Source: Uliginosibacterium gangwonense DSM 18521
Lineage (GTDB): Bacteria > Pseudomonadota > Gammaproteobacteria > Burkholderiales > Rhodocyclaceae
Assembly (NCBI RefSeq): GCF_000373965.1
Contig: NZ_KB892842.1
Coordinates: 1 to 64,000, forward strand
Direction: 5' to 3'
DNA length: 64,000 nt
Shown: one piece after another, positions 59,932 through 64,000 of the stretch
Layout of the letters: every line of letters starts with the position of its first letter
Numbering within the stretch: position 1 is the stretch's first letter
Program-made: the position numbers and the translations under genes
The notes under the pieces: generated by a model
What the model was told of the DNA's origin: nothing
The model's input: the letters and a program-made list of their open reading frames with translations, nothing else
Database searches by the model: none

Positions 59932-61109
59932 CGCTTTCCCGCTTGCTCAATATTGACGATCTGCGCAATCTGGCACGCCAGCGCCTGCCAGGCTTTGCTT
60001 TTGATTACCTGGATGGTGGCGCAGAAGCGGAACAGACGCTCCTGCACAACCGCTCGATTTTCTCGCAGTGGCGGTTCCAGCCTGCCGCCCTGGTCGACAC
60101 CAGCCAATGTTCAGCAGCCGCCAAGCTGCTAGGCGTACCAGCGACAGCCCCTGTTGCTGTCGCTCCGACAGGCTTCAACGGAATGTTATGGCCAGACGCA
60201 GACATCCTGCTTGCCCGTGCTGCCAGAGACGCTGGCGTTCCCTTTACGCTGAGCACCATGGCAAGCAGATCGCTTGAAGATGTAGCCAATGAGGCAAAAG
60301 GCGTGCGCCTATGGTTTCAGCTCTATGTACTCAAGGATCGCGGGATTGCCAAAGACCTGCTCAAACGAGCACTCAGCGTAAATTGTGACACCTTGATCGT
60401 AACAACCGACTGTGCCCACTATGGCAAACGGGAGCGAGAACAAAGGCATTTTCGCGCCCCGCTCAAACTCAGCCTTCCCGCGATCATTGACGTAGCCTGC
60501 CACCCACGCTGGCTGCAGCGCGTAGTTTGGCCAACGCGCGGGCTTCCTGGCTTTGGCAATCTAGCCCCTTATCTGCCTACAGGTGAGCAAGGGCGTGGCG
60601 CCCAATTCATCGCAAAACAACTTGATCCAAGCCTGAATTGGAGTGCCCTTGAAAACATGCGCCAGGCGTGGCCGGGAAAGCTCGTGATCAAAGGCATTCT
60701 GAACCGGGCAGATGTGCAGCGTGCTGCGGCAATAGGCGTAGATGCAGTCGTGCTCAGCAATCACGGTGGGCGCCAGCTTGATAGCAGCATTTCTCCAATG
60801 GAAATCCTTGCCTCTGTGCATAAGGAATTCGCCGGCAGAATCCAGATCCTGATTGACAGCGGCTTCCGACGCGGCACAGATATCATCAAGGCCCTAGCGC
60901 TCGGCGCAGATGGTGTACTAATTGGCCGACCACTTCTATATGGTGTGGCCGCCGCAGGCCAAAATGGCGCGCAGCATGCGCTGCAGATTTTGCTCAACGA
61001 ACTCAGACTGGGTTTGGCGCAACTAGGCGCGCCTGACATAGCATCCTTGCGAGCGGGCGATTTCTTGAGAAGCCACTCACAAGAGTTTGCGCCACTATCG
61101 CCCCCCTGA
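59928..61109 (+). CDS. FMN-dependent L-2-hydroxyacid dehydrogenase/oxidase
   Basis: This 393-residue TIM-barrel flavoenzyme is LldD/glycolate-oxidase-like: FAFDYLDGGAEAEQTLLHNRSIFSQW, VAVAPTGFNGMLWPDADILLARAA, STMASRSLEDVANEAKG, LVIKGILNRADVQRAAAIG (FMN Lys) and VVLSNHGGRQLD with the catalytic His. GADGVLIGRPLLYG closes the barrel. It oxidises the L form of a 2-hydroxyacid. It overlaps the D-type gene by four bases, so both enantiomers are handled together. Confidence 0.88.
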   Translation: MTLSRLLNIDDLRNLARQRLPGFAFDYLDGGAEAEQTLLHNRSIFSQWRFQPAALVDTSQCSAAAKLLGVPATAPVAVAPTGFNGMLWPDADILLARAARDAGVPFTLSTMASRSLEDVANEAKGVRLWFQLYVLKDRGIAKDLLKRALSVNCDTLIVTTDCAHYGKREREQRHFRAPLKLSLPAIIDVACHPRWLQRVVWPTRGLPGFGNLAPYLPTGEQGRGAQFIAKQLDPSLNWSALENMRQAWPGKLVIKGILNRADVQRAAAIGVDAVVLSNHGGRQLDSSISPMEILASVHKEFAGRIQILIDSGFRRGTDIIKALALGADGVLIGRPLLYGVAAAGQNGAQHALQILLNELRLGLAQLGAPDIASLRAGDFLRSHSQEFAPLSPP

Positions 61110-61333
61110 GCGTGCAGAGCGGGGAAAATGCGCGGACTCTCCTGGCGACCAAAGAAAAAGTTCTTTCCTTATATGATTCAAAAATAGCAAACAGCTATCT
61201 TTGGTACTGCCAGATTCCTAATTTGTAAATCAGAAAAGGATCGTTCCATCCCATGTGATTTGATGGCGTAATAACCATATTGGAGAAACGGGAATGCCGT
61301 TTCGCTTTTTGCTATATGCGGAGGAAATCCACT

Positions 61334-62173
61334 ATGAAACGTCTTCTTGCCTCTCTTCTGCTTGGAACTGTCCTGGCTGCCTCTTCACTGCCTGCATTGG
61401 CTGCGGGCAAAACGATTGTATTTGGTATCTCACCAGGCCCCTATGGCGATCTCATCAAGCAGGCGATCCAGCCCGGCCTGGAAAGGAAAGGCTACAAGGT
61501 TGAAGTCAAGGAATTCAGTGACTACGTTCAACCCAACCTTGCGCTGGCAAATGGGGCACTGGATGCCAACTTGTTCCAGCACCGCCTCTACCTGGAGAAG
61601 TTCTCTGCGGATAAGGGCTTGAAACTTTCCGCCGTCATCAATGTACCCACTGCAGGGCTTGGACTGTATTCGCACAAGATCAAATCGCTGGACGAACTGA
61701 AGAAAGGTGATGTGGTCACCCTAGCCAACGATCCGACGAACTTGGCTCGGGCCCTGCGATTCCTGGCAAAACTGAATTTGCTAACCTTTAAGAAGGATAT
61801 TGATCCTACCACTGCATCCGAGAAGGATATCGAACAAAATCCACGTGGTCTTGTATTCAAGCCGCTTGAAGCAGCACAACTCCCCCGAACGCTCGATACC
61901 GCAACGGTATCGGTGGTTAACGGCAATTTCGCAATCGCAGCAGGCTTGAAGTTATCTGAAGCACTGAAGCTGGAGGAGCTTGATGAGAACATCAAGAATC
62001 TGATTGCTGTTCGCACGGAAGACCTGAATAAGCCTTTTGCAAAAGACATCAAGGCTGTTGTGGAATCTGACGACTTCCTCAAAGTCATTGATGATCCCAA
62101 ATACATTTTCAAATCCTTCCAACGTCCTGAATGGGTCAAGACACGTCTTGCCACTCATACGGCTCAAAAGTAA
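61334..62173 (+). CDS. MetQ-like binding protein 2
   Basis: This 279-residue NlpA/MetQ-family binding protein has a signal peptide ending LPALAAG near residue 24 and no lipobox. Then come IVFGISPGPYGDLIKQAIQPGLERKGYKVE, EFSDYVQPNLALANGALDANLFQHRLYLE and VVTLANDPTNLARALRFL. ATG at 61334 follows GGAGGAAA. It begins a second transport unit after a 225-base gap that likely holds a promoter. Confidence 0.87.
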   Translation: MKRLLASLLLGTVLAASSLPALAAGKTIVFGISPGPYGDLIKQAIQPGLERKGYKVEVKEFSDYVQPNLALANGALDANLFQHRLYLEKFSADKGLKLSAVINVPTAGLGLYSHKIKSLDELKKGDVVTLANDPTNLARALRFLAKLNLLTFKKDIDPTTASEKDIEQNPRGLVFKPLEAAQLPRTLDTATVSVVNGNFAIAAGLKLSEALKLEELDENIKNLIAVRTEDLNKPFAKDIKAVVESDDFLKVIDDPKYIFKSFQRPEWVKTRLATHTAQK

Positions 62174-62194
62174 GCATTTTCCGAATGGTGCAAC

Positions 62195-62217
62195 AGCGGG
62201 CTGACACTCAGCCCGCT
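62195..62217. terminator. Hairpin between metQ-like gene and hydrolase gene
   Basis: AGCGGGCTGA (62195-62204) pairs perfectly with TCAGCCCGCT (62208-62217) across a three-base loop. No T-run follows. Such hairpins after binding-protein genes commonly protect the upstream mRNA or partly stop transcription, giving more binding protein than downstream products. Confidence 0.6.
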
Positions 62218-62237
62218 ATGAATTCTACGTAAAAGAC

Positions 62238-63140
62238 ATGTCAAAACCTATTCTGTTCGAAGAACTCACGCTCGACGAAGCGGTAGAAATTGCCGAAAAA
62301 CGGGGCATCATCATTTTCCCGGTAGCCACCACCGAAGCGCATGGGGAGCATCTGCCACTGGCCACAGATACGATCACGGCCGAATGGATCGCTCTTGAAC
62401 TCAGCCGCCGTACCGGCCTGCCCGTGCTATCGCCCACGCCGATTCGTGCCGGAACATCGCCTACGTTCCATTACGACATCAAGGGAGACCCGATACCGGG
62501 AACCCTGGCGATCTCACAACAAACAATGTTCTTGCTGATCAAGGACATTCTGCGAGGGTTGTGGGCAACGGGTTTCCGCAAGATCATCATTGTGCAAGGA
62601 CATGGTCAGGAGCCCAACTTCCAGGTCATTACCCATGAGACCGCGACTGAACTAAGGCGTGAGGGTAAAAACCTGTTCATTGCTGCCGCAACGTATTGGG
62701 AACTGGCTGTAGAAACCCTAAGGCGCGAGCTGAACACCCCCTTTTACCATTCTGGTGAAGAAGAAACGAGCAACGTCTTGTTTGCCCGTCCCGATTTGGT
62801 AAAGCTCGACAAGGTAAATGGCAAGGAATTCCGGCCGCTGGTGGATAAATCTCTCCTCAAACGGTCAATCACCCAGGATAGTTCCGAAACATTCCAGGTA
62901 TTCGATATTGCACAAGTACTGCCCATTCCAAACCCTGGGCACTTAAGCCGTGGTGGCATCGGGAAAACCGAGGAGATCCTTACAGCCAGTGCCAATAAAG
63001 GGCGAAAGATTCTGGAACGCGCAACCGAGCGGTATCTTGACCTGATTCGTGACCTGGAAGAGAACTACGCACCACAGGAAGTACCGGGAATTGATGTGCG
63101 AGCAAGGCCAGAAGAAAAACGATTCCGCGTGGAGTATTGA
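62238..63140 (+). CDS. Creatininase-family amidohydrolase
   Basis: This 300-residue protein has the creatininase metal site VATTEAHGEHLPLATDTI (Glu, His, Asp), VQGHGQEPNFQV, and FYHSGEEETSNVLFARP (second Glu). Members hydrolyse cyclic or linear amides (creatinine, formamidopyrimidine, N-formyl or mycofactocin intermediates). The substrate here is unknown; placement between a MetQ-like protein and MetN suggests an amide-protected methionine analogue. Six bases separate it from the next gene. Confidence 0.83.
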   Translation: MSKPILFEELTLDEAVEIAEKRGIIIFPVATTEAHGEHLPLATDTITAEWIALELSRRTGLPVLSPTPIRAGTSPTFHYDIKGDPIPGTLAISQQTMFLLIKDILRGLWATGFRKIIIVQGHGQEPNFQVITHETATELRREGKNLFIAAATYWELAVETLRRELNTPFYHSGEEETSNVLFARPDLVKLDKVNGKEFRPLVDKSLLKRSITQDSSETFQVFDIAQVLPIPNPGHLSRGGIGKTEEILTASANKGRKILERATERYLDLIRDLEENYAPQEVPGIDVRARPEEKRFRVEY

Positions 63141-63146
63141 TTAGGC

Positions 63147-64000
63147 ATGATTGATCTACGCAACATATCAGTGCGCTATCGTGGAAGAGGTGGTGAAGTA
63201 CTGGCCGTCAATGACGTTTCGCTCCATATAGGCGAAGCTCAAATCTACGGCATCGTAGGTGCCAGCGGTGCGGGGAAAAGCTCACTATTAAGAACCATCA
63301 ATCTGCTTGAGCGCCCGGATCTTGGTCAGGTGCTCATCGACGGGCAAGACATCACCCCGTTGAAGGGCGCAGCACTCCGCCAACAGCGCCAAAAGATCGG
63401 AATGGTATTTCAGCATTTCAATCTGATGCACACCAGTACGGTATATGACAATGCAGCATTTGCATTGCGTGCTGCAAGCAAGTCCGAAGAAGAGGTTTGC
63501 CAACGCGTACCCGAGATTCTGGAACTTGTTGGATTGAGTGACAAAGCAACAGCCTATCCATCTCAACTCTCAGGGGGCCAAAAACAACGTGTGGGTATAG
63601 CACGAGCCATTGCCAACCGCCCCGCCGTTCTGCTGTGCGACGAACCCACCTCGGCACTTGATCTGGAAACTGCTGCATCCATTCTCGACCTGCTCCGCGA
63701 AGTCAATCAACGCCTGAGGATCACGATTGTATTGATCTCTCATGAAATGGCAGTGATCAAGAAAATCTGCTCGCGTGTGGCCGTCATGGAGGGGGGCAAA
63801 GTTGTAGAAGAAGGGGATGTTTATGACATTTTTGCAAGTCCCAAACATCCCTTCACACGGCAACTTGTCGACCACACCTTAAATCTTGATCTACCTGCCC
63901 ATCTTACTGAAGACCTGCAAGGGACTTTACTCAAGATCACATTTCTTGGCGAACGTGCGGAAAACCCCGTGCTTTCTGAAACCACGCTAAGGTTTGGGGT
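63147..64000 (+). CDS. Second MetN-type ABC transporter ATPase, cut by window edge
   Basis: The frame is open from 63147 to the right edge. It has Walker [28 protein letters not shown], signature [16 protein letters not shown], Walker [15 protein letters not shown] and [26 protein letters not shown], followed by the start of a NIL-type C-terminal domain. It belongs with the MetQ-like protein at 61334; a permease gene probably follows outside the window. Confidence 0.88.
   Translation, partial: MIDLRNISVRYRGRGGEVLAVNDVSLHIGEAQIYGIVGASGAGKSSLLRTINLLERPDLGQVLIDGQDITPLKGAALRQQRQKIGMVFQHFNLMHTSTVYDNAAFALRAASKSEEEVCQRVPEILELVGLSDKATAYPSQLSGGQKQRVGIARAIANRPAVLLCDEPTSALDLETAASILDLLREVNQRLRITIVLISHEMAVIKKICSRVAVMEGGKVVEEGDVYDIFASPKHPFTRQLVDHTLNLDLPAHLTEDLQGTLLKITFLGERAENPVLSETTLRFG

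Overview
The window looks like a chromosomal stretch of a betaproteobacterium, probably Burkholderiales or Rhodocyclales. The support is the MetNIQ and family-3 amino-acid transporters, the ETF-QO and four-module rhodanese pair, the 'CGGG' lipoproteins, a MobH-type conjugation relaxase and Neisseria/Ralstonia-like inovirus genes. No rRNA or tRNA gene was recognised, so the genus cannot be fixed. Two halves differ sharply: 0-31.7 kb is mosaic and laterally acquired, while 31.8-64 kb is an orderly metabolic region.

Left half. An IS5-family transposase is cut by the left edge. It is followed by a heparinase II/III-type polysaccharide lyase lipoprotein (444-2360). An HxlR regulator is divergent to a DoxX/haloalkane-dehalogenase-like pair, and then comes a minus-strand run of small catabolic genes (SDR, YciI, exported crotonase-like protein, SnoaL, SDR, broken alpha/beta hydrolase; 4887-8735). 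Two filamentous-phage (inovirus) pieces meet tail to tail at a dif-like site at 10501. The left one (8736-10500) is a truncated remnant with a secretin. The right one (10501-16612) is a nearly complete 6.1 kb prophage: Rep, ssDNA-binding protein, coat proteins, TspB-like adsorption protein, Zot, and a divergent HTH gene. From 16827 to 24014 runs a minus-strand block of integrative-element genes (MobH TraI relaxase, RdgC, radical SAM protein, small unknowns). After it come a HEPN-motif protein, a hairpin cluster, a J-domain protein, and a decayed zone (27.9-31.8 kb). That zone holds a chemoreceptor fragment, attC and attI1-like integron sites with two cassettes, an ABC-exporter pseudogene, and an IS5 remnant fused into the start of etfB.

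Right half. A tightly overlapping minus-strand operon (41833 to 31820) carries two amino-acid binding proteins, an FAD-linked 2-hydroxyacid dehydrogenase, an aminotransferase, two permeases, an ATPase, a YfcG-like glutathione transferase, a cysteine-dioxygenase-like cupin, a cystathionine-beta-lyase-like enzyme, a DUF1847 protein and the broken etfB. Divergent from it are a four-module rhodanese and ETF-ubiquinone oxidoreductase. I read this as uptake and breakdown of a sulfur amino acid or disulfide, with electrons leaving through ETF. A rhamnogalacturonan lyase and a partner lipoprotein (45430-48317) interrupt. Next is a ribose-type ABC transporter in one operon with mtnB, mtnD and mtnC, with mtnK convergent at its end: methylthioribose uptake and methionine salvage, with mtnA absent. 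Finally metN-metI-metQ is joined to a D-type (FAD) and an L-type (FMN) 2-hydroxyacid dehydrogenase, a second metQ, a creatininase-family hydrolase and a second metN that runs off the right edge.

How they fit. The MTR salvage genes end at 2-keto-4-methylthiobutyrate. The paired D- and L-hydroxyacid dehydrogenases beside a methionine-type importer would give the same keto acid from DL-2-hydroxy-4-methylthiobutyrate. The window therefore looks like an organosulfur scavenging region built from three transport-plus-catabolism modules, with plant-polysaccharide lyases nearby. Functions of the sulfur modules are inferred from family and context, not shown.
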